The notes: generated by a model from the letters alone, not told the origin. DNA of 64,000 nt from Macrosoma leucophasiata (GCA_036365455.1 JAWQUS010000002.1:5828001-5892000), one strand, 5' to 3'. Shown: positions 33,086 through 43,895, counted from the first letter of the stretch. Numbers and translations: made by a program.

Positions 33086-33821
33086 GTTTTTTCGCGGCTT
33101 GCGTTACATTTTTACCTTTTTTGTAGTAAAATTTTAAAATGTATCGAATTTCTTCATTAGATTCAATATACGCGGTTTAATATACGCGAGATAAATCCGT
33201 AAAAATAGTTTTATTTCAATGAGTGTAGCTCGCGAAAACCTAAGAACATATCAGATTCAATCATCTTGACAGTACGAAAAACAAATAAAAATCACACATT
33301 TGTCTAATTTGAATGTGGAATTACGTTCTTTAAAATTTTAACTTTCAATGATACCAAAACCAGCCAGATAGAACTACAGCCAAAGAGATTTTATTACAAG
33401 TTCATACATACTATAATGCGAAAAGACTTTTTCCCCAACCTATTATGTAGTGATGTATGATTTTGTATGAAGCTAAAAGTTACATTGAAGTTTAATGATT
33501 CGTCCACAGAAATTCTCTTCTACTATCAAGTTTATTCTTCCACATGAAATACAGAAGTGTCTTCACAGGCAAGTCTAAAACTTCACTTATATACCTAGAG
33601 ATAACTTGTTTTCAAAGGACAACGATCGAAATGATGTATTTTTAATTGCGTCAATAAACTTATCTGTACAAAGGAGACGTTCCAAAATGCATGGACCTTG
33701 TACAGTATATTGAGAGAAGAAGTATAAATTACTTAATCATTTTCAGCTATTCAAATCGTTTATTATTTGCCGTAAGTATATTTAAAAAGCGAGAATGTCA
33801 TAGTAGCAGTATGGTGACATT
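33086..33821. other. Spacer containing one copy of a local repeat block
   Basis: 33175-33245 (ataaatccgtaaaaatag, then caatgagtgtagctcgcg) recurs diverged at 36595-36645. Nothing else is recognised. Confidence 0.4.
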
Positions 33822-34006
33822 TTTTTTTCTTTTTTTTTTTTTATGTAAGTGAAGTGGCAAACAAGCATGCAGTTCACATTGATGTTAAGTGATGACTGCA
33901 GCCTATAGACACCCACACAAAGACCAAGGTCAAAATGCAAATGCGTTACCACTCCTGAGGCCTAAGGTGTTATGCCTCTGTGCCGGAAATTACAGGGCCG
34001 TACATA
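33822..34006 (-). mobile_element. SINE-A 3' half
   Basis: Long T-run then gaagtggcaaacaagcatgc, through cggaaattacagggccg, ending where similarity stops. Confidence 0.85.
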
Positions 34007-34481
34007 TTGCTATCATACAAAAATTACGTATAGTAAATATTTCCGACACAAAAACAACGATTCAAATTATTTTTTGAGTATTTTTCCATGAATCTACGTA
34101 TTTTTCTCTATCTTTTGATTTAGTGTAAAAGGTATGATCCCAACGTGGAACTTCTCCTTTCGGACGTAAAGCGCTTTCAACCAATCAACTATTGGAAATT
34201 AAGAAAATTTGTTAGCGGTGCTATTATAATTTAACAAAGCGAAGACAAAGGCGAAGCCATGACAAAACGGTCGCCTCTTATCAATCAACTTGCTAATAAC
34301 AGAAGTTTAGACATAATCGTTTTGAGCCGCATTGCGATTACTATCTGTTACGAAGTATGTATGCAGCACATCCGGTTACCCTACTGAGGCAGCAGTAGGC
34401 ATTAAATATACTATAATCATCAAGATAACAACCGGCGCTGATGTCGTACCTTTAATGTCCCGTAAGTGGAGTAAGGGCAGA

Positions 34482-34848
34482 TAATCTATACATCTATCTA
34501 TACATATAATAACACACATGTACATTGTATATATTTACGAAAAACCAATTGGGGGCGTTGTTGAAATAGTATTAAAACACTTTTCAATTATTTTTAAATT
34601 TTTTGTCTGTCTGTTTGTCCCTTTGTCCAGGCTAATCGCCGAAGATACGTGACGGATTCGAATGAAACTTTTTGTGGTGTAACTAAGCCTGGCCAACATT
34701 AAGGCTACTTTTTACTGCGGGAAAATCACTCATTCCCACGGGAATCTCTACATTTAATTTCATTTTCCTATACAAATAGTCCGTATCTATCAAACCTTTG
34801 ACACATTATTTCATTGTGAGGCAATACGAAGTTTGCCGGGTCAGCTAG
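34482..34848 (+). mobile_element. HEL-b Helitron-like element
   Basis: Contains the gtctgtctgtttgtccc tract and ends ggcaatacgaagtttgcc, gggtcagCTAG then T. The ggcaa/ttgcc hairpin lies just upstream of CTAG. Confidence 0.7.
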
Positions 34849-35041
34849 TCTGTAATAATACTACGTAAGGAAGTTTCAAGTTCTTAGGATATAAAATACA
34901 TGTAAAATACAGACGTAGATTCGCAAAACAACCCTAAAAATGTACTTAACTAACTAACAATCGAACTTACAACCTGTGACTGTCTTACTTTATTAGAATT
35001 CTTATTCAAATAATTAAAAAGAGTAAGAGATACTGTGTTTT

Positions 35042-35328
35042 ACTGGTGGTAGAGCTCCAGTGACGGAGCTCGCGGGCGTAGGCACCACCGCATTACCTAA
35101 TATACTTGCCGCTAAATGGTAGTGTTCATCACTATCGTGTTCCGGTCAGGTGGTAATGTACGGCCCTGTAATTTCCGGCACAGAGGCATAACACCTAATG
35201 TCTCAAGAGTGGCAGCGCATCTGCATTTTGACCTCTGGTCATTGTGTGGTTGTCTATAGGCTGCAGTCATCACTTAACATCAATGTGAACTGCATGCTTG
35301 TTTGCCACTTTTATTACATAAAAAAAAA
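35042..35328 (+). mobile_element. SINE-A, full length
   Basis: Head actggtggtagagctccagt at 35042, tail of 9 or more A at 35320-35328. Confidence 0.9.
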
Positions 35329-35632
35329 GATAACAATTAACATCATAATATACTCTTTTCTTATCAATGACATTGATAATTAGAAAAGTTTGGACTCTTT
35401 CACGATTCCTATGGATTACGACGTATTTAAACATCAAAGTGGCATGAACAACTGATGCAGACACATCAATAAACATAACCAATCAACATGGAAATAGGAG
35501 TCGAACCGTTGATGAAAAAGTGTAAAAAACCGGTAAAATCTACAAATAAAGACAAAACCTAGGCAATAACAATATAGGTGCACTTAACTCAAACAATTTT
35601 TACGGATTTCTCTTGCGTATATAATAAATAAA

Positions 35633-35822
35633 TAAAATAAAATACGCTTACACTCACAGCCCCACACTAGGTATAAACCTGTTTCGTGGGTGCCGTTGTA
35701 CACACACAACACATACTTACACCTATTGGCCATACAAATATTTGTTTCGCTACGGGGATCGAACCCACGACCCTTCGAATCAAACGGTCATCTCACACCG
35801 CTGGACTAACCGGGTCGACATA
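35633..35822 (-). mobile_element. SINE-C, tRNA-headed
   Basis: The minus-strand head at 35822-35745 has box A (tagtccagcggtgtgagatg) and box B (gggttcgatcc), followed by the aatatttgtatggcc body. Slightly shortened in the middle compared with 36209-36416. Confidence 0.8.
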
Positions 35823-35856
35823 AATATTATATTATTATATATATAAGTATTAAACC

Positions 35857-36104
35857 AAAATGATTTTTAAAATCAACCCGACATTTCGGTTGTTTTTTTA
35901 GATTCCGTGATCCTTGGCAGAATAGACCTAAGTATAGGAAACATAAGTCCATTCTGCGTTAATCCATAACACTACTTCAGACGTTTACGAAATCGATGGA
36001 GGTGGAGAGGTTGATAGACAAATGTCACTTTAGTCTGCCAGGAACCACGGAAGCTGAAGAGGGACCGAAACATCAGGTTGATTTTAAAAATACACATTTT
36101 AATC
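35857..36104. mobile_element. MITE-like inverted-repeat element
   Basis: The left arm 35861-35935 (ttttaaaatcaacccgacat, then ttccgtgatccttgg) pairs with the right arm 36032-36100 (ccaggaaccacggaag, then aggttgattttaaaa). No coding capacity. It directly precedes a HEL-b copy. Confidence 0.65.
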
Positions 36105-36106
36105 TT

Positions 36107-36583
36107 TATATATAAAAATCAATTGCTGTTCGTTAGTCTCGCTAAAACTCAAGAACGGCTTTACCGATTTGGCTAAGTTTGGTTTGAATGATTTTTGGAA
36201 GTCTACGGAAAAAAAAAAATGCGCTTACACTCACAGCCCCACAGTAGGTATAAACCTGTGTCGTGGGTGCCGTTGTACACATACAACAAATACACAAACA
36301 CCCAGACCCGAAACAAATATCTGTAGGCCATACAAATATTTGTCCCGGTGCGGGGATCGAACCCGCGACCCTTCGAATCAAACGATGGTTTCACACCGCT
36401 GGACTAACCGAGTCGTCAAAGTTAAGAAAATAAGGAAGGTTTAAAAGGTAAGAAAATATGAAGAAATTGAAGGGAAAAAGTAAAAACCACAATTTTATTT
36501 TTCCATACAAATAGTCCGTATCTATCAAACCTTTGACACATTATTTAATTGTGAGGCAATACGAAGTTTGCCGGGGCAGCTAG
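36107..36583 (+). mobile_element. HEL-b element split by a SINE-C
   Basis: The 5' part (tttatatataaaaatcaatt, then gtctcgctaaaactcaagaa) ends at about 36208. The body resumes at about 36417 and ends with ggcaatacgaagtttgccgg and CTAG at 36580-36583. Confidence 0.7.
36209..36416 (-). mobile_element. SINE-C, tRNA-headed, best copy
   Basis: On the minus strand the head starts gacgactcggttagtccagc at 36416, with box A and box B (gggttcgatcccc). Then come the aatatttgtatggcc body and a tail at 36209-36225. Inserted into HEL-b. Confidence 0.85.
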
Positions 36584-37149
36584 TATTAGATAAATCCTTA
36601 AAATATATGTCAATGAGTGTAGCCCGCAAACACATAAGAATACATCAATGTAAGGGCAGCAGTGGACATCGAACCGACTATAATCATCACAAAAACAATC
36701 GAAGCGGGACTCGTCTCATTAAATGATATTACGCCGGAAAAAGGAGTTAAGATTAGCCCTAAGAATATAAATAACCAGGTAAAAACGTATAAAGGGTCTT
36801 CACAAGTCACCTTCTTGATAATATTCTCTAATCAAAGAACTTGCTTATTACAAAAGTTTGGACATTCTCATTGCCAGCTTCATCGCGATTCCTATTGCTT
36901 ACAACGTATCGAATAATGAAATGGTTCACCATACTGATGTAGCAGTGAACGTTAAATTTATACACTATAATCATAATGGACACGAAAGTCGTAAGTATCC
37001 TTAATGATAATTTGCCGAAAAGTGGATAAGGAAAAGCAAAAGTTTCCTCGTATTTTAGACAGTAATTTATTCAAATGATTTATACTTATTAATGTTTGTT
37101 CACTGGCCCCATAGACTATTAAATAAAATAGTGTAAGAGAAATTTAGCA

Positions 37150-37206
37150 CTCTTTGAAACGGCTGGGTTAGTTATCTATCGGTTGCAGGTTCGAATCCCA
37201 CCAAAA
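37150..37206 (+). mobile_element. tRNA-like fragment
   Basis: Shows a T-arm-like gcaggttcgaatccc preceded by ctgggttagttatct. Too short and mismatched to be a tRNA gene; probably a SINE head. Confidence 0.35.
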
Positions 37207-37225
37207 GCAAACTTTTCTTTAATTC

Positions 37226-37400
37226 TTTTTTTTTTTCTTTATGTAATGGAAGTGGCAAGCAAGCATGCAGTTAACATTGATGTTAAGTGATGACTGCAGC
37301 CTATAGACACCCACACGAAGACCAAGGTCAAAATGCAGATGCGTTACCACTCCTGAGGCCTAAGGTGTTATGCCTCTGTGCCGGAAATTACAGGGCCGTA
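37226..37400 (-). mobile_element. SINE-A 3' half
   Basis: T-run at 37226-37240, then gaagtggcaagcaagcatgc through ggaaattacagggccgta, where similarity stops. Confidence 0.85.
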
Positions 37401-38690
37401 ATAACTTTTATAGAATAACTATCTGTATGTACCCTGCGCTACTAACTAAAAATGACAGTGGTGCCATCTGTCGAATTTGTCAACTCAGAAACCTTCGTGG
37501 GCACAACAACTTTGCTAAAGATCATCGCATGATAAAATGCGTAGTTTACGATACATAAAGGACATTACAGAGAAACATTCATTTTTATATATATATATAT
37601 CGGCAGGAGGGCCTTCTCCAGTCAGGACATGTGGGTATGATTGTGGGCGTGTCTTTCCATAAGCCGATATGTTACTCATGTTTGTGGGCATCTGTAGGTG
37701 GGTACTCGAGCGGATGATGAAATAAAGCACAGGTTGGCAGAAGAAAGTCGTATATTGCCAAAGATCCGCCCATTCGATTACTTCCGGCAGGGAAGAATGG
37801 ACAAGAAACCCTTCGGACCGGGAAACCACATTTACTAGGATACGATACTACTACTATCACCAGTCTTCTGCACATTTGATTCAGAACTACCCGCGTTATA
37901 TCGTTTTAATATCACTGACGTTCACTTTTCTAACTGGCAGCATAACTGCCCTATAATAATTCGATTCAACTGTGTGACTGTGACTGATCGACTGTTACTC
38001 TATGACTGACCGTCATGAACTATTTTCTAGCCTTTATAAACCCGATATCGGCTGGTAACTATCCCCTCTAAGATAACAATTTCAAGAACCTACGCCGACA
38101 GTGGCGCCACCTAGAATTCTCTATTGAACAATCTACCCTAGTCATAATTAGGTTACGTCTCTGACAAACCAGATGGCGCCAGCAGTCACATTCAGGTTCC
38201 ACTCCGACATATATTAATAAGATGCCAGTAAGTGAGGTGTATATGATGAAGTCATTAAAAAAGGATTTTACTAGTAAGCTAGTTATTGATACATTTTCAA
38301 AGGCCACAGGTTAGTTTTAATTAAAAATACTCAAATATTAAAAATGTTTCTGAATGTGAATCATACTTAAATGTAATTTCTTTAGGTGATAAGTTTAATA
38401 TTTAAATTCGCACTGAAAGCTTAACATAACAAGCCTCAGTAGCAAGATTTCTGCACGGTTGCTCAAACAGCATTAATTTCGTCGGATCTTTTATGAAATA
38501 TATAAATTTCGCGTGTGTTTAGTATTCATATAATTTGCAGACGTTTTTTTGTTGCTTTTCAACGTCTACCAACTGAATTTTGAATTCAATGTGTGAAGAA
38601 CATGTAGGATGTTTGTGGAATAAAGATGGCAGACCAGACACATTGATGATACAGACTTTTTTAGAACTGTAATATAAAATGAAATAAAAA
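37401..38690. other. Spacer, nothing firmly recognised
   Basis: A short (at)n tract lies near 37585-37600. Open frames here (37370-37558, 37515-37829, 38068-38307) carry no motif. Confidence 0.4.
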
Positions 38691-38691
38691 T

Positions 38692-38840
38692 TACTTCGGA
38701 CAGGAATTGTACCGGCAACCTGCAGTCCAGTCGCTTTACCACTAAATCTACCGAAATCCCTAAGTGGAGCTTCGATTTCTTTACTTTTTGATTTTAACCG
38801 ATGCCCGAAATGAAATGTTTCTTTCCATTTTTTATTAAAA
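38692..38840 (-). mobile_element. Small PAL-like element with tRNA-like sequence
   Basis: The minus strand shows a D-arm (agatttagtggtaaagcg) and a T-arm (ggttgccggtacaattcc), like the small copy at 4342-4476. The right flank has the PAL right-arm block tttctttccattttttatta. Confidence 0.5.
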
Positions 38841-38849
38841 TCTTAGTTT

Positions 38850-39275
38850 TTTTTCTTTTTTTTTATGTGATGGATGTGGCAAACAAGCATGCAGTTAAAT
38901 TGTTTTAAACTTTCACGATTTGTATTCATATTTTTATATTGTAAACGGGACTTAATCGCGTACTATGCATTACGGCCGAAACGTACTTCGATTAAAATAG
39001 TACGCGATTAAATCCCGTTTACAATATAAAAGCATGCAGTTGACATTGATGTTAAGTGATGACTGCAGCCTATAGACACTTACACGAAGACCAAGGTCAA
39101 AATGCAGATGCGTTACCTGTCCTGAGGCCAAGGTGTTATGCCTTTGTGCCGGAAATTACAGGGCCGCACATTACCACCTGATCGGAACACGATAGTGCTG
39201 AACACTACCACTTAGCGGCAAGTATATTAGGTTATGCGGTGGTGCCTACGCCCGCGAGCTCCGTCACTGGAGCTC
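38850..39275 (-). mobile_element. SINE-A split by a snap-back insertion
   Basis: The 3' end is at 38850-38896 and the rest at 39030-39275, both canonical. The 133-bp insert 38897-39029 is flanked by aagcatgcagtt at 38885-38896 and 39030-39041. Confidence 0.85.
38897..39029. mobile_element. 133-bp palindromic insert with 12-bp target duplication
   Basis: Arms 38936-38965 and 38998-39027 are 30 bp with one mismatch (atattgtaaacgggacttaa, then tcgcgtacta). The loop is 32 nt (tgcattacggccgaaacg and on). It has no coding capacity. Confidence 0.85.
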
Positions 39276-39385
39276 GAGAGCTCCAGGTCGTAATGTACGG
39301 CCCTGTAATTTCCGGCACAGAGGCGTTGCACCTTTGGCTTCAGGAGTGGTAACGCATCTGCACTTTGACCTTGGACTTTGTGTAA
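39276..39385 (+). mobile_element. SINE-A internal fragment, head-to-head with its neighbour
   Basis: gagctccaggtcgtaatgta joins the SINE head directly to an internal block (acggccctgtaatttccggc), followed by ggagtggtaacgcatctgca. It forms an inverted pair with the minus copy to the left. Confidence 0.75.
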
Positions 39386-39427
39386 CGTTGACGTTGTAAA
39401 AGTATGATTACTTTTAGTACTTTTTTT

Positions 39428-39715
39428 ACTGGTGGTAGAGCTCCAGTGACGGAGCTCACGGGCGTAGGCACCACCGCATTACCTGATTTACTTGCCGCTA
39501 AATGGTAGTGTTCAGCACTATCGTGTTCCGGTCAGGTGGTAATGTACGGCCCTGTAATTTCCGGCACAGAGGCATAACACCTTAGGCCTCAGGAGTGGTA
39601 ACGCATTTGCATTTTGACCTTGGTCTTTGTGTGGGTGTCTATAGGCTGCAGTCATCACTTAACATCAATGTGAACTGTATGCTTGTTTGCCACTTTAAAA
39701 CCATTAAAAAAAAGT
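39428..39715 (+). mobile_element. SINE-A, full length
   Basis: Head at 39428 (actggtggtagagctccagt), body intact, A-rich tail at about 39700-39714. Confidence 0.9.
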
Positions 39716-39976
39716 GGATGTTTGAGAAGATGTACGCAGGGGCCATGCTTGGACAAAAGTATGGACCCTGTAGGCATTGATGACAATGATCTCAGTGATT
39801 TTAGAGATGAACACATCAAAAATACTTTCATGTAAAATGTTGCTAAGAGGAGACCATTAAATATATTTTTTTATATGGCTTGCACTGTCAAAAAATTATC
39901 AGAACTAATGTAGAGCCAAGTTTTTAACTCTAGATATTGATCAAACTGATGTTTTTCATATGTTATCAATAGTCAA

Positions 39977-40229
39977 TTTTTTTATGTAACGCGGGCTGCA
40001 TACAAGCATACAGTTCACATGGATGTTAAGTGATGACTGCAGCCTATAGACATCGACACAAAAACTAGAAGTCAAAATGTAGATACGTTGCCACACCTGA
40101 GATCTAAGTTGTTATGTATTTGTTATAGTCATGGGTTCCCGGGCCATCTAACCGGAACACGTAGTGCTGAATGCTACTATTTGGCGGCAGACAAATAAGG
40201 TAAAATGTGGTGGTGCCTACGCTCGTAAG
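39977..40229 (-). mobile_element. Diverged SINE-A
   Basis: Older copy: gatgttaagtgatgactgca and aaccggaacacgtagtgctg are kept, while the middle has changed (ttgttatagtcatgggttcc). Confidence 0.75.
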
Positions 40230-40612
40230 AAAAAATGAGCCTAATTTAAAACTGGTTTAAATTCGAGCATTTATCATATTCGTTTCATGTAGATGCTTAA
40301 AATTTTCAAAATCATGAAGTTTCAGGCTCTATACATGGTATCAGAAACTAAAAACGAATCCTCTTCAATAATTCAACACCGAAAATTCGTGTAGGTCATA
40401 GGAAAAATGAGCTAAATTAAAAACTGGTTTAAGTTCGAGAATTTATCATGGAGCAGTGAACCGCTGAAGATACGAGAACGTGATGTTTAATGGAGCAGAA
40501 GAGAGTCGACAAAGTTTGGATGATCCTTTCATAGTCTTAATAAATGGAACTGGGGTCTCTACGTTCAATAAGCATAAATATAGACATGTTTTCAATATAT
40601 ATATAACGGCCA
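40230..40612. other. Spacer with a short direct repeat
   Basis: aaaactggtttaaattcgag at 40249 and the near match at 40420 (aaaactggtttaagttcgag), each followed by a-tttatcat, form a diverged direct repeat. Nothing else is seen. Confidence 0.45.
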
Positions 40613-41117
40613 GCGGGCTCGACTAGCCGTACATAATGCTGTACTTACTCCAACGCTTTTATATGGAAGCGAGAGCTGGGTATGCAGGAAAGAGCATGAA
40701 AGTAAGTTGAACGCGGTCGAGATGAGATCTTTGCGCAAGATCTGCGGTGTATCACTCACCGATCGCGTTCGTAATGAAGATGTAAGAAAGAGACTTTGTG
40801 TGAATGATAGTATCGGTGTAAAAATGAAAAAAGGCATGCTCCGATGGTTCGGGCACATAGAAAGAATGTCGAATGAGCGAATGACTAAACAGATATACAA
40901 TGCGAATGTGGATGGTTGCAGAGGCCCAGGAAGACCAAGGCTGACCTACTATGACCAAATAGGTCGAGTTCTGTCTGATGGTGGGGTCAAAAGTCTTAGG
41001 AATCTTCGTGCATGTATGAAGAGAATGATGAAGGTAGACGAGGCACGAGAGGTTTGTCTGAACCGGGATATCTGGCGCTCTACACTCTCTGCCTACCCCG
41101 TTAGGGACCTGGCGTGA
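40613..41117 (+). mobile_element. LINE 3' end with (ATAC)n tail
   Basis: Encodes the C-terminal part of a LINE polyprotein: LLYGSESWVCRKEHE, MRSLRKICGVSLTDRVRNED, MLRWFGHIERMSNERMTKQI, CRGPGRPRLTYYDQIGRVLS and SAYPVRDLA, stopping at 41117. The tail gaagatacatacatacata follows immediately. 5' truncated inside the post-RT region. The clade is not assigned. Related fragments: 4921-5030, 43218-43285, 43896-44131, 55830-56017. Confidence 0.8.
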
Positions 41118-41473
41118 AGATACATACATACATACATATATAACGGCGCGGGTAACACCGAATGGAGTTGTATCTGGCTGGAATAACGGGCGAACCAAAG
41201 AGTACACTATTGATACTGAGCGAACGTCACTTTTGAAGAGCTGTCGCACGTTATTGTCACTCGAAAACCCATTTTGCTCTGTATTGTAAAATATTATTGT
41301 AATCTCATCATAAGTCCATGATTTAAGCGTTGTAATAATTAAATTAGGGAAAGAACTAACTTCCAGCCTTATTAATTTACCGTGTTCCTGAAAGACGACG
41401 ATGAAGGCGCGTGTCGACAAAGATAAGCACCACATAAAGGAAACCTCGAATCGTCGTCCTGGCACTCCGTTAT

Positions 41474-42439
41474 GGGTTCCCTACTTTACTGCGAAATACG
41501 TTTCATCGAAAAATCATTGGCCGACAACTATACATCGAAGACTTCATTGAGCGATGCTTTATTTCGCCGAAAATTTATAAATTGAAGTTTCGTTTGCCCG
41601 ATGCATTTTTCATCGAAAATTTTATTTCGAAGCTTTTTGAACGAGGTCTTGTTTCAGCGAAAACTATGGAATCCTCGATACTTCTTTGGTAGATGTTATT
41701 TTTCTTTTCTTACTGTCCAGCATGCATGACTGTGATGTGTAGTGATCTATATGGATTTGAAGATAACATATTCGGTAATATTAACTTAATATTATAAAGC
41801 TGAAGAGTTTTTTGTTTGTTCGTTTGAACGAATTTTAAAAATTCTTTCACTATTCGAAAGCTACATTATCCACGGGTAACATAGGCTATATTTTATTTTG
41901 GAAAAAATAGGGCTCCGTTTGATATTTGGGTTTTCGGACACAAGATGTAAAAAATCAACCAGCAAAGTGACTTATTTTTCGTACGCTGCCTAAACTATAA
42001 AAGATCGAGGAAGGCTTTAGGCTATATCTATCTATCTAATCATCACGCTAAGACGAATAGGAGAGGGTAGGTAACATTGCACCCGCGCGAAGCCGGGGCG
42101 GGCCGCTAGTTATATAGATTAAATAGATAGGTATTAAGGAAATTGATTCGTACTGGCGACAGTATCTAGTCCTTTAGAATTTCATTTCTTAAAACTAAGA
42201 AGTCGAATAAGTTATCCTTAAAAACCAAGCATACATTCGAGGAAACAAATTTGAAGTAAGAAAACCTTCGATCTAATAAGCATCGACGAAACAAGGTATC
42301 GGTGAATCGTTCTCGATCAAACGTACATCGAGCAAGGCAGCTTCGGCGAAATAAAGCATCGCTCAATGAAGTCTTCGATGTATAGTTGTCGGCCAATGAT
42401 TTTTCGATAAAACGTATTTCGCAGTAAAGTAGGGAACCC
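41474..42439. mobile_element. Element with 97-bp near-perfect terminal inverted repeats
   Basis: 41474-41570 is the reverse complement of 42343-42439 with one mismatch (gggttccctactttactgcg at the outer end, ttatttcgccga at the inner end). The interior has shorter variations on tcgatgaaa and tttcgccga, as in foldback elements, and a HEL-a-like insertion at about 41790-42109. The flank cgttat occurs on both sides (41468-41473 and 42444-42449). Confidence 0.75.
41790..42109 (+). mobile_element. Helitron-like non-autonomous element inside the inverted-repeat element
   Basis: Starts taatattataaagctgaaga, contains gaggaaggctttaggctata and atcacgctaagacgaatagg, and ends cgcgaagccggggcggg then ccgCTAG and T. 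Confidence 0.65.
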
Positions 42440-42451
42440 CCTTCGTTATAT

Positions 42452-42467
42452 ATGTATATATACATAC

Positions 42468-42502
<35 letters not shown>

Positions 42503-42545
42503 AATATATATATGGTGTACATATGGTATATATATATATACTGGT
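42452..42545. repeat. (TA)n/(CATA)n microsatellite
   Basis: Alternating tatatata and catacata runs next to a SINE-A-like scrap (ctggtggaagaactctgg at 42541). Confidence 0.85.
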
Positions 42546-42559
42546 GGAAGAACTCTGGT

Positions 42560-43217
42560 GATGTTTATTTATAGTTTACTTACAGTATAGGGACGTTGAA
42601 ACGTTTTTTTACTGTAATTTAAAAAATATAGGAAAATCATAAATATATAATATAAATATTGTCTATGAAAGAGCTACTCAACAACAGATAGTTTTTATTA
42701 TAGGACGATTCAAAATGTTGGGAGTTGTGAGACTCATAACGGTTCACATAAAATGATTACGTTACGTTATGACGCTAGACGTGATTGTATGGTGAAATCA
42801 AAACAGCTTAAAATATCGTCAACACTGCGTTTTTGTACAAACAGTACATGGCAATAAGTTACTGCAAATCGTATAAAGAATCTTAGAGTGAAATTATTTG
42901 TATTTTAAAGGTACATTTAGTATTTCTCTGCTCACGCGTTCACGCGTTCACGTTCTGATCACACGGCTTTTTACAATCTTTTCATTTGATCAATGGCATG
43001 TTTCCAAAAAGGATTTCTTTTGTTATTTCAATTGTGAACAAAAATGTTGATTTCAAGTAATAAACTGAGAACAGCTTTTAATTCCTATAAGCTATAAATA
43101 TATTGTGAACTTATTTGTCTATAGCTTTCTTTCTTTGTTTAAGTGCAGCTGCGCTTAAATGAGGTTTTTTATAGTGTATTTCTACACTACCACTTTGGTG
43201 GTAAATTATCTTATTTC
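42560..43217. other. AT-rich spacer, nothing recognised
   Basis: No landmark or motif is visible. A short direct duplication, cgcgttcacgcgttcacg, lies near 42935-42952. Confidence 0.4.
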
Positions 43218-43285
43218 TCCACACACTCTGCAGTGTGTGCGCGGAGCGCCAGGTATCCCCGTCCTGACACACCTTCCTTGCTTTT
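43218..43285 (-). mobile_element. LINE 3' fragment
   Basis: gagtgt-type and gcgccaggtatccccgtcct blocks match the minus-strand reading of the 40613-41117 family. Confidence 0.5.
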
Positions 43286-43389
43286 TTACATTCGTGTTGA
43301 GGTATTCAGTTAAAATTAATAACAAACAGGCCTGAAATTGTGTTCGTTTCGGCGTTCTGAAAATCACCGCAATAAAAAAATACGAAGTT

Positions 43390-43557
43390 TAAATGCAATT
43401 CTTCCTTCTCGTTAGACATAGAGTTGTAAAATTTGGCATGAAGCAATGTCTCTAAATGTCTAGTAAAAACTCAAAACGGTAAATTTCTAGCTACTCAACA
43501 AAAACAATTGCACGGAATCCTTTGCGCACGAATTTGATTCGCACTTGGCCGGCTGTT
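43390..43557 (+). mobile_element. FAM-F 3' fragment
   Basis: Contains gtaaaatttggcatga and ends gcacggaatcctttgcgcac, then cgcacttggccggctg, like the FAM-F end at 30260-30316. Confidence 0.5.
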
Positions 43558-43611
43558 TAAATATTATAAAGCAGAATAGTTATTTCGTTTTTTTCTACAT
43601 ATCTTGGTGTT

Positions 43612-43741
43612 CACGAGAAATTCAATGATTTTTTTTATATTGCCCACTGGCAATATAAAAAAAATCATTGAATCTCTCGTGAATCGTTTACTTGTTACTT
43701 AAAATATCGTTTTACTTGACACTTCAAGTAAAACGATATTT
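43612..43741. repeat. Two adjacent near-perfect hairpins
   Basis: Hairpin 1: 43621-43644 with 43649-43672 (24 bp perfect), extending outward through cacgaga/tctcgtg; loop cact. Hairpin 2: 43702-43719 with 43724-43741 (18 bp perfect, aaatatcgttttacttga); loop cact. Confidence 0.95.
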
Positions 43742-43895
43742 CGTATTTATTTAAGCAGCGTAAAAGTTAGTATGATATTATAGTCAGTCAATTATTTATT
43801 AAGTAGGTATGTCAGTCAAGTGAGTTTCAAGTAAAGCGATGGGTACTTTACCAGAACATTTACAATGAAGTTTTGGAGGCAACCTAAAAGGTTGT

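Larger units (their letters stand above)
34290..37010 (+). pseudogene. Repeated exon-like segments of an unrecognised protein
   Basis: Three plus-strand segments resemble one another in translation. 34290-34480 gives NNRSLDIIVLSRIAITICYE, then after a stop AAVGIKYTIIIKITTGAD. 36650-36730 gives AAVDIEPTIIITKTIEAGLV. 36826-36990 gives YYKSLDILIASFIAIPIAYN, then DVAVNVKF. A fourth, weaker one is at 35385-35480 (KSLDSFTIPMDYDVF). Stops and frame changes separate them. I cannot assign a family. They may be decayed tandem exons of a host gene or an old repeat with a coding past. The frame 36662-36916 spans the last two and is not taken as a gene. Confidence 0.4.

Noticed and set aside
32275..33126. 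283-codon frame as a complete host gene
   Set aside because: Its N-terminal part continues upstream in another frame and its motifs are LINE reverse transcriptase. The last residues after about 33085 are unrelated readthrough.
36610..36810. Hydrophobic minus-strand frame resembling membrane segments
   Set aside because: The opposite strand has better agreement between the repeated segments (AAV.I...III), so the hydrophobic reading is likely the shadow.
42452..42545. CRISPR-like or satellite array
   Set aside because: It is a plain (TA)n/(CATA)n microsatellite without spacers.
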